Notes: generated by a model not told the origin, from the sequence alone. A stretch of DNA of 38,812 nucleotides from Embleya sp040605455 (GCF_040605455.1 NZ_JBEXCV010000086.1:1-38812); one strand, 5' to 3'. Counted from the stretch's first letter, positions 23,764 to 33,185 are shown. Numbers and translations are program-made.

Positions 23764-23882
23764 TCCCGGCGGACAGAATGTCGGATCGATCCGCCGCAAA
23801 CGAGCCCACCCGGCCGTGCCTGCCCCCGAACAACCCCGAACGGCGGCCTCCGACACGCCACCCCCTGCCGCCGCCCGCGCGG

Positions 23883-24023
23883 CTCAACCTCGGTCTGGGC
23901 ACGGTCGGCGACCACCTGGCCGTGCTGCGCCGCGCCGACCTGATCACCGGCCTGCGGGTGGGCCGCTCCGTGCACTATCGACGCACCACGCTCGGCGAGG
24001 TGTTGGCCGACGGGCGCGGCTGA
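23883..24023 (+). pseudogene. ArsR-type HTH C-terminal remnant
   Basis: About 46 codons, LNLGLGTVGDHLAVLRRADL then ITGLRVGRSVHYRRTTLG, match the recognition helix and wing of an ArsR/SmtB-type regulator (TVxxHLxxLRxAGLV, then GRSVxYRRT). The preceding helices are absent: the upstream sequence in this frame is Arg/Pro-rich and not coding-like. A truncated scrap, probably silent. Confidence 0.55.
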
Positions 24024-24106
24024 CCCGCCCGACCGTCCCGGCCGGGCGTCGTTCGAGGCCGCCCCGGTCCGTCCCGCCGGCATGCCCGTCCGGCGCCCGC
24101 GGGTCG

Positions 24107-24904
24107 TCAGCCGGTGAGTGCGACCAGGCCCGGGAGGTAGCCCTTGGCCTGGCCCGTGGCCGTCGGGTGGTACGACTCGTCGACCGGCAGCGTCAGCCCG
24201 TGCAGCCACTCGTCCGCCGCGCACACCCCGTGCCCCGCAAAGCGGTCCCGGACGTCGGCGAACTCCGCGCCGCCGGCCGCCGCCCGGTGCGCCGTGATGT
24301 CCGCCACCACGTCGGCCGCGTCGTCCAGCGCGCGCCGCTTGGCCACGCTCAACCCCAGGAGACAGCTGCCCGTTTCGAACAGGCGCGGATACCCGAGCAC
24401 CACCAGCCGCGCGTCCGGGGCCTGGCGGCGGATCTGCGCGTAGGTCGCGTCCAGATCGGCCGGCAGCCGGTCGCGCGCGTACGCCGTGGACCTCGCCACC
24501 GCGTCCGAGCAGTCCCGGTCGCCGCCGAGCACACAGGTCTCGATCGTGTCCGCGAAGCCGATGTCGTTGCCTCCGACGCTGATCGTCACCAGCGTGGTGT
24601 CGCCGGTCACCGCGGACAGTTGCCGGGCGCGCACATCCGCCGTGGTCGCCGAGGAACACGCCACGAACGCGAACTCGGCTGCCGCATGCGCCTGTTGCCA
24701 CAGCGCGGGGTAGGCGTTCGCGCTGCGCTTGCAGTCGCCGCCGCCTGTGAGGTAGTCGCCCGCGCCGACGCCCGAACTGTACGAGTCGCCCAGCGCCGCG
24801 TAGCGCGAGACCGGTGCGGCGGGAGCCGGGTATGCGATGCCTCCGGCGAGCGTGAGGACCGCGGCGGCGGCGATGGACGCGGCGATACGGGACGGCGACG
24901 GCAC
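24107..24904 (-). CDS. Secreted SGNH/GDSL esterase (lipase-like)
   Basis: A 265-residue secreted hydrolase like the Streptomyces SGNH lipases. A Sec signal peptide covers residues 1-~30 (IAASIAAAAVLTLAGGIAYP, ending APAAP). Mature blocks are YAALGDSYSSGVGAGDY (block I, nucleophile Ser), VTISVGGNDIGFADT (GGND oxyanion Asn), LVVLGYPRLF and ESYHPTATGQAKGY (catalytic His in the YHP motif). Six or so Cys (CKRS, ACSS, ETCVLGGDRDC, SCLLG, GVCAA) fit the three disulfides of this family. The GTG start at 24904 has GGAGGAG about eight bases upstream. Likely an extracellular esterase or lipase. Confidence 0.92.
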   Translation of the reverse strand: MPSPSRIAASIAAAAVLTLAGGIAYPAPAAPVSRYAALGDSYSSGVGAGDYLTGGGDCKRSANAYPALWQQAHAAAEFAFVACSSATTADVRARQLSAVTGDTTLVTISVGGNDIGFADTIETCVLGGDRDCSDAVARSTAYARDRLPADLDATYAQIRRQAPDARLVVLGYPRLFETGSCLLGLSVAKRRALDDAADVVADITAHRAAAGGAEFADVRDRFAGHGVCAADEWLHGLTLPVDESYHPTATGQAKGYLPGLVALTG

Positions 24905-25019
24905 GGGTGGATCTCCTCCGGAACGTGGTCACGTTGTCGGAGGTATCGGTCGGAGCAGGGACCGGCTTGATCGCACTCACCCATGGGAAGGACGGCCCGG
25001 CGGGCGCGGCACCGGTGCC

Positions 25020-25427
25020 TCATCCGCGCGCCGGCACCGGCTGGTGGGTACGGAAGGTCTGGCGGTAGGTCATCGGCGGCACCCCGATGGTGGCGACCAG
25101 GTGCCGGCGCAGCAAGGCGCCGGTGCCGAAGCCCGCCCGGTCGGCGATCCGGTCCACGGTCAGGTCGGTGGTCTCCAGGAGCCGGCGGGCGTGTTCGACG
25201 CGTTGCCGGGTCAGCCACTGGCCGGGGGTCATGCCCACTTCGTCCCGGAAGCGCCGGGTGAAGGTGCGTACGCTCATCCGCGCGTGCTCGGCCAGTTCGG
25301 CCAACGACAGCGGGCGGTGCAGGTGTTCGAGCGCCCAGGCCCGGGTCGCCGGGGTGGTGGCCGAGGACGGCTCCGGCACCGGGCGTTCGATGAACTGGGC
25401 CTGGCCGCCCTCGCGCCACGGCGGCGT
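25020..25427 (-). pseudogene. AraC/GlxA-type regulator lacking its N-terminal domain
   Basis: The frame encodes TLTPPWREGGQAQFIERPVP, then a complete AraC double HTH: WALEHLHRPLSLAELAEHAR, MSVRTFTRRFRDEVGMTPGQW, LLETTDLTVDRIADRAGFGT, and a C-terminal PPMTYRQTFRT. The GGQAQFIERPVP linker is typical of GlxA-like regulators, in which a DJ-1/PfpI domain of ~190 residues precedes it. Here that domain is gone. At ~25427-25435 the sequence switches to the interior of an MDR gene on the other strand. GTG 25379 could start a free DNA-binding domain, but no ribosome site supports it. Confidence 0.75.
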
Positions 25428-25429
25428 CA

Positions 25430-26176
25430 GTGTCGGGCGTGGTCGAGTCGGTCGGCCTGGGCGTCAGCGTCTTCCGGCCCGGCGACGAGGTGTTCGGCAT
25501 GCCCCGACTGCCGCAGCCGGCCGGTACCTACGCCGAGTTCGTCACCTCGCCGGCCCGGCATCTGGCCCACAAGCCGGTCACGCTGTCGCACGTGGAGGCG
25601 GCGGCGCTGCCGGTCGCCGCGCTCACCGCGTGGCAGTCGCTGGTGGACGCGGCCGAGGTACGGCCCGGTCAGCGGGTGCTGATCCACGCGGCGGCCGGTG
25701 GTGTGGGCCATTTCGCGGTGCAGATCGCCAAGGCCCGCGGCGCGTATGTGATCGGTACCGCCCGCGCGGCCAGGCACGAGTTGTTGCGCAAGCTCGGTGC
25801 GGACGAGCTGATCGACTACACGAGCGTCGACTTCGCCGAGGTGGTGCGCGACGTGGACGTCGTGCTGGACACCATCGGCGGCGAGTACGGGCCGCGCTCG
25901 CTGCGGACGTTGCGGCCGGGCGGGCTGCTGGTCTCGCTGGCGTCGCCGGCGGAGGTGGAGTTGGTGCCGGTGGCGGAGGCGGCGGGGCTGCGGGCGGGGT
26001 TCACCATCGTCGAACCGGATCAGGGCGGGTTGAACACCATCGCGGCGCTGGCCGAGGCGGGCCTGCTGCGGCCGGTGATCGACGCGGTGCTGCCGCTGGA
26101 GCAGGCGGGCAGGGCGCACGAGTTGGGCGAGCGCGGGCGCACGTGCGGAAAGATCGTGCTGACCGTGGTGGAGTAG
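25430..26176 (+). pseudogene. MDR quinone/zinc-type oxidoreductase, 5'-truncated
   Basis: 248 codons covering all but the first ~65-70 residues of a medium-chain NADP-dependent oxidoreductase. It opens in mid-domain with GVVESVGLGVSVFRPGDEVFGMP, then AALPVAALTAWQSLVDAAEV, the nucleotide motif LIHAAAGGVGHFAVQIAKA, LRKLGADELIDYTS, VVLDTIGGE and the usual HELGERGRTCGKIVLTV end. The missing part holds the start and first barrel strands (family: MKAVRxxxYGGPE...). The in-frame GTG at 25430 lies at the joint and has no ribosome site. The Rossmann domain is intact, so the loss is clean and recent-looking. Confidence 0.8.
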
Positions 26177-26351
26177 CGCGATCACCCGGGCCCTGCCGCG
26201 GGCCGGACTCGGCGCGGCGTCCGAGGCGTGGCGGGCCCACGGATGTCCGTGGCGCGAGCACGGCGCCGCCGCCGATTCCCGGCCCGCCGACCAGACTTGA
26301 CGAGCCGGCCAACCCGCGTTCGCCGATACGTCGCTCGGCGCCACTACACAC

Positions 26352-27914
26352 ATGTCCATGACCTCAGTGGACAGAAGGACCCTCCTGCGCACCGGCTCCG
26401 TCGTCGGCGCGGGCCTGGCGATCACCCCCGTGGTGGGCGCCGCCTCGGCCTCGGCCTCGACATCGAACGCGCCGGCCTATGTGGCCTCCGGCCGACCGAG
26501 CCTGAGTCACGGCGTGCAGAGCGGCGACGCCACCGCGTCCTCGGCGATCGTGTGGGGCCGCGCCGATCGACCCGGTCGGCTGATAGTCGAATACGGCACC
26601 CGGCCCGACCTGCGCGACGCGCACCGCGTGCGGGGTCCGTGGCTGACCCCGGACGGCGACCTCACCGGGCGGGTGCGGCTGCGCGATCTGCCGTCCGGAC
26701 GGCGAATCCACTACCGCGTCCGGGTCGAGGGCGAGCGCGGTGCGGCCGGCGAGGCGGTGACCGGTTCGCTGCTGACCGCGCCGAGCGAGCGCAGCCGCTC
26801 CGGCGTGCGGTTCGTGTGGTCCGGCGACACCGTCGGCCAGGGTTGGGGCAGCAACCCGGACATCGGCGGCATGACGATCTTCGAGCAGATGCGCCGGCTG
26901 CATCCGGACTTCTTCCTCAACAGCGGCGACACGGTCTACTCGGACGGCCCGCTCGTGGAGAGCGTCCCGCTGCCCGACGGCCGGATCTGGCACAACGTGG
27001 TCACCCCGGAGAAGTCCAAGGTCGCCGAGTCGCTGACCGAGTACCGGGGCCAGTTCGCGTACAACCTGCTCGACCGCAACTACCGCGCGTTCGCCGCCGA
27101 AGTCGCCCAGATCAACCAGTGGGACGACCACGAGGTGCGCAACAACTGGTATCCGGGCCAGATCCTGGAGGACGCCCGCTACACCGAGAAGCGTGTCGAC
27201 GTGCTCGCCGCGCGCGCCGGGCAGGCGTTCCGCGAGTGGGTGCCGATCGGTGACGACCGGGTCTACCGCAAGTTGTCCTACGGCCGGCACCTGGACGTGT
27301 TCGTCCTGGACATGCGCACCTACAAGGACCCCAACGACGACAACCGCTACGCCGATCCCAAGCGCGGATTGCTCGGCGACCGGCAGCGCCAGTGGCTGAT
27401 CGAGGGCCTGTCACAGAGCCGGGCCACCTGGAAGGTGATCGCCAACGACCTGCCGCTGGGCCTGGTGGTGCCGGACGGCGCCGCCGCGCAGGAGGGCGTC
27501 GCGCAGGGCGACCCCGGCAAGCCGCTGGGTCGCGAGATGGAGTTCGCCACGATCCTGCGCACGGCGCAGCGGCGCGGCGTGCGCGGCATCGTGTTCCTGA
27601 CCGCCGACGTGCACTACACCGCGGCGCACCACTACGACCCGTCCCGGGCGGCGTTCCAGGACTTCGACCCGTTCTGGGAGTTCGTCTCGGGTCCGCTGAA
27701 CGCGGGCGCGTTCGGTCCCAACGCGCTGGACGGCACGTTCGGTCCCAGGGCCGAGTTCGTGCACGCTCCGCCGCGCGCGAACTACTCGCCTCTGGAGGGC
27801 TTCCAACACTTCGGCGAGGTCGAGATCGACGGCCCCTCGGGCAACCTGACGGTCAATCTGCGCGACGGCGCCTCCACCGTGCTGTGGAGCAGGACGCTGC
27901 GCCCGGTGCGCTGA
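26352..27914 (+). CDS. phoD: Alkaline phosphatase D-like phosphodiesterase, Tat-exported
   Basis: A 520-residue PhoD-family metallophosphatase. The N-terminus has twin arginines (VDRRTLLRTG, Arg8-Arg9) and a hydrophobic stretch (SVVGAGLAITPVVGAASASA), a Tat signal as in known PhoD. Residues ~45-145 form the PhoD N-terminal domain (SLSHGVQSGDATASSAIVWGR). The metal-binding domain has FLNSGDTVYSDGP (family GDxIYxD), INQWDDHEVRNNW, LDMRTYKDP and LTADVHYTAAHHY. The motif usually written FASCQ is FVWSGDTVGQGWG here. No strong ribosome site precedes the two possible ATGs (26352, 26358) and no convincing PhoP box was found. A terminator follows. The gene name is by family only. Confidence 0.9.
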   Translation: MSMTSVDRRTLLRTGSVVGAGLAITPVVGAASASASTSNAPAYVASGRPSLSHGVQSGDATASSAIVWGRADRPGRLIVEYGTRPDLRDAHRVRGPWLTPDGDLTGRVRLRDLPSGRRIHYRVRVEGERGAAGEAVTGSLLTAPSERSRSGVRFVWSGDTVGQGWGSNPDIGGMTIFEQMRRLHPDFFLNSGDTVYSDGPLVESVPLPDGRIWHNVVTPEKSKVAESLTEYRGQFAYNLLDRNYRAFAAEVAQINQWDDHEVRNNWYPGQILEDARYTEKRVDVLAARAGQAFREWVPIGDDRVYRKLSYGRHLDVFVLDMRTYKDPNDDNRYADPKRGLLGDRQRQWLIEGLSQSRATWKVIANDLPLGLVVPDGAAAQEGVAQGDPGKPLGREMEFATILRTAQRRGVRGIVFLTADVHYTAAHHYDPSRAAFQDFDPFWEFVSGPLNAGAFGPNALDGTFGPRAEFVHAPPRANYSPLEGFQHFGEVEIDGPSGNLTVNLRDGASTVLWSRTLRPVR

Positions 27915-27941
27915 CCCTACGGCCGCACCCGCCGGAACCGG

Positions 27942-27967
27942 AGGCCCTCGTCGGCGGACGAGGGCCT
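27942..27967 (+). terminator. Terminator after phoD
   Basis: AGGCCCTCGTC, loop GGCG, GACGAGGGCCT: a perfect 11-bp stem 28 bp past the stop. Confidence 0.8.
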
Positions 27968-28089
27968 TCGCGCGTGGGCAGCCGGGCCGCGCGGCACAGA
28001 ACCTGCTCGCGGCCTCCGGTGGGGCGGTGGCGGGCGAAACATCCATCAGTACCCGAAAAAGCGCGACAAAGATCGTTCGAGGCTTCGAA

Positions 28090-28095
28090 TATGCT
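28090..28095 (+). promoter_or_regulatory. Possible -10 box of peptide-binding lipoprotein gene
   Basis: TATGCT lies 55 bp before the start codon in a locally AT-richer stretch. The best -35 candidate (GCGACA at 28063-28068) is 21 bp away, too far, so this is weak. Confidence 0.25.
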
Positions 28096-28149
28096 CCGCC
28101 ACCGGTTGCCCCTCGGGGGTCGACGCACAGATCGAAGCGAGGCATACGC

Positions 28150-29778
28150 ATGGACACGACACGCCGGAATCCGCTCCCCGACGAACCGTCCCGACGCCCG
28201 GCCGGCGCACGCGCCTTTCGCACCGTGGTGCCCGCCGTCACCGCGTGCCTGGTGCTCGGCGCGTGCGGCGGGGGCGACGACAAGGCGGCCGAGAATCCGG
28301 ACACCTCCACCGTCGCGCCCAAGGGCGGCGGAACGTTGACCGTGGCGATGGCGAGCGACATGCGCTCGATGGACCCGTTCGGCGCGCTGAGCAACTCGTA
28401 CACCGACAACAGCCGGCTCAACGCGGTCTACGACTCACTGTTCTGGCACGAGGCCAAGACCGGCAAGGTGATGCCGCAGATCGGCGAGAGCCTGACCCCG
28501 GACCCGGGCAACGCGTCCTGGACGCTCAAAATCAAGCCGAACGTGAAGTTCTCCGACGGCACCCCCTACGACGCGGCGGCGGTGAAGTTCACCTGGGACG
28601 AGCACGCCGCGCCGGCGCGCAAGTCGTACCAGGCCGGCACGATCGCGGCGGTCAAGACGACCGAGGTGGTCGACCCCACGACCCTCAAGATCACGCTGAC
28701 CGGCCCGAACGCCAACTTCGACCACATCGTCGCCTCCAACCTGTCCTTCATCGTCTCGCCCACCGCGTACAAGAAGGATTCGGCCGGCTTCGCCCGCAAC
28801 CCGGTCGGCGCGGGTCCGTACACGTTCAAGGAGTGGACCAACGGCGACCACATGACCTTCGTCAAGAACCCCGGCTACTGGCAGGGGGCGGGCAAGCCCT
28901 ACGCCGACACCGTGGTGTTCAAGATCATCCAGGACAGCACCCAGGCCCTGGAGACGGTCTTCTCCGGCGGCGCCGATCTGAAGGTCTCGGTCAACGCGGA
29001 GGACCCGGTCAAGGCCAAGCAGAAGGGCCTGGAGACCAAGACCGTCACGATCATCGGCGGCGAGTCGCTCTACTTCAACAACAAGCGTGCTCCCTTCGAC
29101 GACGTGCGCGCCCGTCGCGCGGTGCAGCTCGCGCTGGACGCGAACGAGGTGAACAAGATCTCCTTCAGCGGCAATGGCACGCCCACGCACAGCATCTTCC
29201 CGCCGGACAGCCCGCTGGTGGAGGCCGGCACCGAGACCGTGCAGCGCACCGACCGTGCGGAGGCACAGCGGCTGCTGAACGAGTTGGAGGCCGAGGGCAA
29301 GCCGCTGAACTTCACGTATTCGATACCGCAGAACGCGAACGCGCAGCGGACCGCCGAATACATCATGACCTCGCTCCAGGGGCTGAAGAACGTCACGGTC
29401 AAGATCGCACCGATGCCGATCGCCGCGTTCCAGACCGACATCGTGATCAACAAGAACTACCAGGCCGCGATGTTCAGCTACTACCTCTCGGACGCCGAGC
29501 CCGGGCTGTACGTGAACCTCTACAGCACCAGCCCGAACAACTACCTGCTGTACGCCAACCCCACGGTGGACCAGAACCTGGACAAGGCCCGGACCACCAA
29601 CGACCCGGCCCAGCGCAAGGCCGCGTACACGGCGGTCGCCGCGCAGCTCAAGCAGGACGCGCCGCTGTGGACCTACCAGTCCTCGGTGGTGACCGGGTTC
29701 CACCGGTCGACGGTGGTGGGCATGGTGCTGACCAACGACGGCATGGTGCTGATGGACCGGATCGGCCTCAAGGGCTGA
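28150..29778 (+). CDS. Peptide/solute-binding lipoprotein (SBP_bac_5)
   Basis: A 542-residue extracytoplasmic solute-binding protein of the DppA/OppA type. A basic start is followed by TVVPAVTACLVLGACGGGDD: a lipoprotein signal with lipobox LGAC, Cys39 being lipidated. Family signatures are GGTLTVAMASDMRSMDPFGA, YDSLFWHEAKTGKVMPQIGE, KFSDGTPYDAAAVKFTWDEH, NPVGAGPYTFKEWTNGDHMT and DVRARRAVQLALDANEV. GAGG lies seven bases before ATG 28150. Permease and ATPase genes are absent on both sides, so it is an orphan that must borrow a transporter or serve as a sensor. A strong terminator follows. Confidence 0.95.
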   Translation: MDTTRRNPLPDEPSRRPAGARAFRTVVPAVTACLVLGACGGGDDKAAENPDTSTVAPKGGGTLTVAMASDMRSMDPFGALSNSYTDNSRLNAVYDSLFWHEAKTGKVMPQIGESLTPDPGNASWTLKIKPNVKFSDGTPYDAAAVKFTWDEHAAPARKSYQAGTIAAVKTTEVVDPTTLKITLTGPNANFDHIVASNLSFIVSPTAYKKDSAGFARNPVGAGPYTFKEWTNGDHMTFVKNPGYWQGAGKPYADTVVFKIIQDSTQALETVFSGGADLKVSVNAEDPVKAKQKGLETKTVTIIGGESLYFNNKRAPFDDVRARRAVQLALDANEVNKISFSGNGTPTHSIFPPDSPLVEAGTETVQRTDRAEAQRLLNELEAEGKPLNFTYSIPQNANAQRTAEYIMTSLQGLKNVTVKIAPMPIAAFQTDIVINKNYQAAMFSYYLSDAEPGLYVNLYSTSPNNYLLYANPTVDQNLDKARTTNDPAQRKAAYTAVAAQLKQDAPLWTYQSSVVTGFHRSTVVGMVLTNDGMVLMDRIGLKG

Positions 29779-29865
29779 TCGGGGCCGAACCCCGGGTCGC
29801 GAACTCGTAGGCTCGCGACTCGGGGGGGAGGATGGGGACTTGAGTCTCCACCGGGTGGAGACGAC

Positions 29866-29900
29866 AGGGTGGTGGGCGCGTGCCATCCGCCCACCACCCT
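29866..29900. terminator. Strong bidirectional terminator
   Basis: AGGGTGGTGGGCG and CGCCCACCACCCT form a perfect 13-bp stem with a 9-nt loop, between the lipoprotein gene and the converging MMPL gene. Confidence 0.85.
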
Positions 29901-29941
29901 CGATCAGCAGACCCCGATCAACGAATCGGCGCCGTGCCGGT

Positions 29942-32071
29942 TCAGCCGACCAGGACGCCCTCCCGGTCGCCGTCGCCGCCGGCCTTGGGCTCGTCCTCGT
30001 CCGGGTGCTGCGCGAGCTTGCTCGGCCACCAGATCTTGCGACCGATGTCCAGGCCCAGCGCGGTGACCAGGACCGAGCGCACAATGAAGGTGTCCAGCAA
30101 CACGCCCAGCGCGACGGTGAAGCCCATCTCGGCGAACGCGACGATCGGCAACGTGCCGAGCACCGCGAACGTGGCCGCCAGCACCAGGCCGGCCGAGGTG
30201 ATCACGCCACCGGTCGCGGACAGACCGATCAGCACGCCGCGCCTGGTCCCGTGCTTCTTCGACTCCTCGTGCACCCGACTCATCAGGAACACGTTGTAGT
30301 CGATGCCCAGGGCCACCAGGAAGACGAACACGAACAGCGGGAAGCCCACGTCGGTGCCCTCGAAGCCGAGCAGGTGCTCGAAGGTGAACACGCTGATGCC
30401 CAGCGCCGCGGCGAAGGACAACACCACGGTGGCGATCAGCACCAGCGGTGCGATCACCGCCCGCAGCAGCAGCCCGAGCACGATCAGCACCACGAGCAGG
30501 ATGAGCGGGATGATCACCTTGTCGTCGTGCTCGGACGCCTTGGCGACGTCCATCTGGGTCGCGGTGCCGCCGCCGACCTTGGCCGCGCCGTCCGGGACCG
30601 CGTGCAGCGCGGTGCGAACCCGCTTGACGGTGTCCTTGGCCGCCGCCGAGTCGGGCGACGCGCTCATCACGCCCTCGATCTGCACCCGCCCGTTGGCCGC
30701 GCCGGTCCGGCGGACCCCCTCGGGAGCGATCCCGGGGGTCGTCTGGAGCGTCTGCATCAGCGCGGTCGCGGCCGACTCACGGCCGATCACCACGATCGGG
30801 TCCCCGGAGCCCGCCGGGAAGTAGCGCTCGGAGATCTCCTGGCCGGTGATCGACTGCGGCTTGTCGGTGAACGAATCCTTGTTGGCGATGCCGTCACCGT
30901 TGAGGTTGGTCAGGCCGATGGTCATCACGCCGAGGATGACCGCGGTCACGATCCACACCAGGCGCGGGCCGCGGGCGATCTGCCGGCCGACCTTGGCCCA
31001 GATGCCGTTCTCGTCGTGCGTGATCGCGTCCGGCTCGTAGGCCGGGCGGACCGGCCAGAACACCCAGCGGCCGACGATCACGAGCAGCGCGGGCAGCAGC
31101 GTGGTCATCGCGATCAGGCCGACCACCACACCGAGCGCGCAGACCGGGCCCAGGCCCTTGGTGGACTGCATCTCCGCGGCCATCAGGCACAACATGCCGA
31201 CGCCGACCGTCGCTGCGCTGGCCACGATCGCCGGTCCGGCGCGGAACAGCGCCGCCGCCATCGCCTCGTGCCGGTCCTCGTACCGATGCAGTTCCTCGCG
31301 GTAGCGGGCGATCAGCAGCAACGCGTAGTCGGTGCCCGCGCCGAAGATCAACACGGTCAGGATCGCCGCGCTCTGGCCGTTGACGACCAGGCCGGCCTTG
31401 GTGAACACGTACACCACGGCCTGCGCGGTGAACAGCGCCGCGACCGCCGAGATCACCGGGAGCAGCCACAACACCGGGCTGCGGTAGGTGAACAGCAGGA
31501 TCAGCACGACCACGCCGAGGGTCGCGTACAGCAGCGTTCCGTCGATGCCCTCGAACGCGGCGGCCTGGTCCGCGCCGAGCCCGGCCGGGCCGGTGACGTA
31601 CGACTTGAGCCCGTCCGGGTTGTCCTTCAGGCTCTCCTCGAGCGCGTCGACCGCGTCACCGAGGTCGTTCCAGCCACCGGCCTTGATGGTGATCGGAACC
31701 AGGACCTGCGCGGCCTTGTTCTGCGGATCGAACCGCGCGTCCTCGACCTTGTTCGTGACGCCCTTGGCGGTGCCGAACTTGGCCCGGTCGTCGGCGATCG
31801 CCTTCGTGTCGTCCGGCGTCAGGCCGGAGGTGCGCTCGTAGACCACGACGGCGGGCACCGTCGTGTCCGGGCGGAAGTCCTTCTGTTCGTTGATCACCTT
31901 CGTGGACTCGGCCTCGGCGGGCAGCCACGACGAGACCTCGTTGTTCTGAGCGTCGGTCAGCTTGGCCGAAAGCGGTGCTGCCGCAACGAGCAACACCAAC
32001 CACAAGGCCAGCACGACCCACTTGGATCGACGCCCGCACGGCAACGCCGCAAGCGCCTTGATCCGGTTCAT
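29942..32071 (-). CDS. MMPL-family RND transporter
   Basis: A 709-residue inner-membrane transporter of the MMPL (mycobacterial large membrane protein) class of RND pumps. TM1 is KWVVLALWLVLLVAAAPLSA, followed by an extracytoplasmic porter domain. TM2-6 run from TLLYATLGVVVLILLFTYRS through VLIFGAGTDYALLLIARYRE, which carries the proton-relay GxGTDYALLL motif. The second half mirrors this with a porter domain from ~385, then DKVIIPLILLVVLIVLGLLL and FVFLVALGIDYNVFLMSRVH, ending in VALGVLLDTFIVRSVLV. The two GTDY/GIDY motifs confirm a complete repeat pair. ATG 32071 has GGGGG about seven bases upstream. Probable lipid or metabolite export. Confidence 0.93.
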   Translation of the reverse strand: MNRIKALAALPCGRRSKWVVLALWLVLLVAAAPLSAKLTDAQNNEVSSWLPAEAESTKVINEQKDFRPDTTVPAVVVYERTSGLTPDDTKAIADDRAKFGTAKGVTNKVEDARFDPQNKAAQVLVPITIKAGGWNDLGDAVDALEESLKDNPDGLKSYVTGPAGLGADQAAAFEGIDGTLLYATLGVVVLILLFTYRSPVLWLLPVISAVAALFTAQAVVYVFTKAGLVVNGQSAAILTVLIFGAGTDYALLLIARYREELHRYEDRHEAMAAALFRAGPAIVASAATVGVGMLCLMAAEMQSTKGLGPVCALGVVVGLIAMTTLLPALLVIVGRWVFWPVRPAYEPDAITHDENGIWAKVGRQIARGPRLVWIVTAVILGVMTIGLTNLNGDGIANKDSFTDKPQSITGQEISERYFPAGSGDPIVVIGRESAATALMQTLQTTPGIAPEGVRRTGAANGRVQIEGVMSASPDSAAAKDTVKRVRTALHAVPDGAAKVGGGTATQMDVAKASEHDDKVIIPLILLVVLIVLGLLLRAVIAPLVLIATVVLSFAAALGISVFTFEHLLGFEGTDVGFPLFVFVFLVALGIDYNVFLMSRVHEESKKHGTRRGVLIGLSATGGVITSAGLVLAATFAVLGTLPIVAFAEMGFTVALGVLLDTFIVRSVLVTALGLDIGRKIWWPSKLAQHPDEDEPKAGGDGDREGVLVG

Positions 32072-32393
32072 GTGTTTCCCCCAGCTGATGGGCTGATTCC
32101 AAGGAAGCAGCGGTCGATCGACAACATGGAGTCAGCTCTACGCCGGCTCCGTGACCGGGCGATCGAGACTGTCCACGACCCCTCCCGGAGCCAACCGGTC
32201 GGTGTCGAAATTTCTGTGTTTCTACAGGAGTTCAGACTGCACGGCGCCCCGAAACTCATCGCTTGCCGGCAGTCCGACGGCGGATTGTCCCTGATGGACA
32301 GTCCCACCGTCCACCGATTAACCCCCAGTTGGGCACAGGGCGGGTTAATACATCGTGAACTCGCTGAATTGGGAGGGCATATCGGCGGCAGAA
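32072..32393. other. Intergenic region, MMPL upstream
   Basis: No gene can be supported in these 322 bp; the long plus-strand open frame across it is the antisense shadow of the MMPL gene running on. A short inverted repeat, TGTCC, CTGAT, GGACA (32286-32300), and AT-richer segments near 32205-32230 and 32325-32360 may belong to the MMPL promoter region. The TetR gene encoded just beyond could act here too, but its CTAACAC-type operator is absent. Confidence 0.4.
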
Positions 32394-32423
32394 CGACGGC
32401 GCGGGCTCGCTCTCGCGCCGTCG
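32394..32423 (-). terminator. Terminator after second tetR
   Basis: CGACGGCGCG and CGCGCCGTCG form a perfect 10-bp stem with a 10-nt loop, 25 bp past the TetR stop. Confidence 0.65.
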
Positions 32424-32447
32424 ATCACCGCCGGCCGGCCCATCCGG

Positions 32448-33185
32448 TCAGGCGTCTTCGGCCGCAGTCGCCCCTCCCCCGTCGTGCTTCGGATTCCGGG
32501 GCAGCACAGCCAGGCCGTCCAGGAACCGTTCGAGGACGAACTCGAAGCGTTCGTCGATGTGCGGCCCGGTGAGCTCGCGCGCCGTCGCCACCAGGTGCGG
32601 GTAGGTGTCCGCCGGGAAGGCCGCGATCGCGTCACCGATCGCGGTCACCGCCTCGCGGACGGGCACCCCGGCGACCACCGCCGCCGATACCGGTCGTTGC
32701 TCGCCGTACACGAACCCGGTCACCAGCGTACCGAGGCCGTAGGTGATGTACGCCGCGTCCTGCCGGCCGAACCCGGCCCGGTCCAGCATGGCGAGCTGAT
32801 GCTCCATCACCGCGGCCATCCCGGGGCCGGACGGGAAGCGGCCTATCAACACCCGCACGGAGTCCCGCCTGTGGTTCAGGAACCCGCGGAACGCCCAGGC
32901 CAGTTCGCGCAGTTCGACCCGCCAGTCGCCGCGGATCGGCGGTAGTGCGGGGACGCCGATCCCGAGTAGTCCATCGGCGAGCAGGTCGAGCAGTTCCTCC
33001 TTGTCCCGCACGTGCCAGTACAGCGACGGCGCCCGCACGCCGAGTTCGGCCGCCACCGAGCGCATCGACAGCGCGTCGAGGCCGTCGCGCTCCAGCACGA
33101 CCAGTCCCGCCCGGACCAACGCGTCGAGCGTCACCGCCGGCCGCCGTCGCGCGCCGTCCGTCGGCGCCCGGCCCTTGCCCGTCAT
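32448..33185 (-). CDS. TetR regulator (TetR_C type), divergent from exporter
   Basis: A 245-residue repressor. RRRPAVTLDALVRAGLVVLE, then LSMRSVAAELGVRAPSLYWH, then VRDKEELLDLLADGLL is the DNA-binding domain of the classical TetR/TetR_C subgroup, with the SLYWHV recognition helix. The C-terminal domain carries LAWAFRGFLNHRRDSVRVLIG and FVYGEQRPVSAAVVAG. AAGGAG six bases before ATG 33185 fixes the start. It diverges from a DHA2 exporter gene. Two palindromes of the CTAACAxxGTTAG type, the usual operator form for this subgroup, lie before the exporter start, so repression of the pump and perhaps autoregulation is likely. Confidence 0.92.
   Translation of the reverse strand: MTGKGRAPTDGARRRPAVTLDALVRAGLVVLERDGLDALSMRSVAAELGVRAPSLYWHVRDKEELLDLLADGLLGIGVPALPPIRGDWRVELRELAWAFRGFLNHRRDSVRVLIGRFPSGPGMAAVMEHQLAMLDRAGFGRQDAAYITYGLGTLVTGFVYGEQRPVSAAVVAGVPVREAVTAIGDAIAAFPADTYPHLVATARELTGPHIDERFEFVLERFLDGLAVLPRNPKHDGGGATAAEDA

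Noticed and set aside
26290..26351. PhoP box upstream of the PhoD gene
   Set aside because: GTTCGCC near 26319 has only a poor second half-repeat; it does not reach the GTTCACC direct-repeat pattern.
29840..32572. A 910-codon plus-strand open frame
   Set aside because: It runs antisense to the MMPL transporter gene, has Arg/His/Asp-rich composition without domains, and arises from G/C-biased third positions of the real gene.
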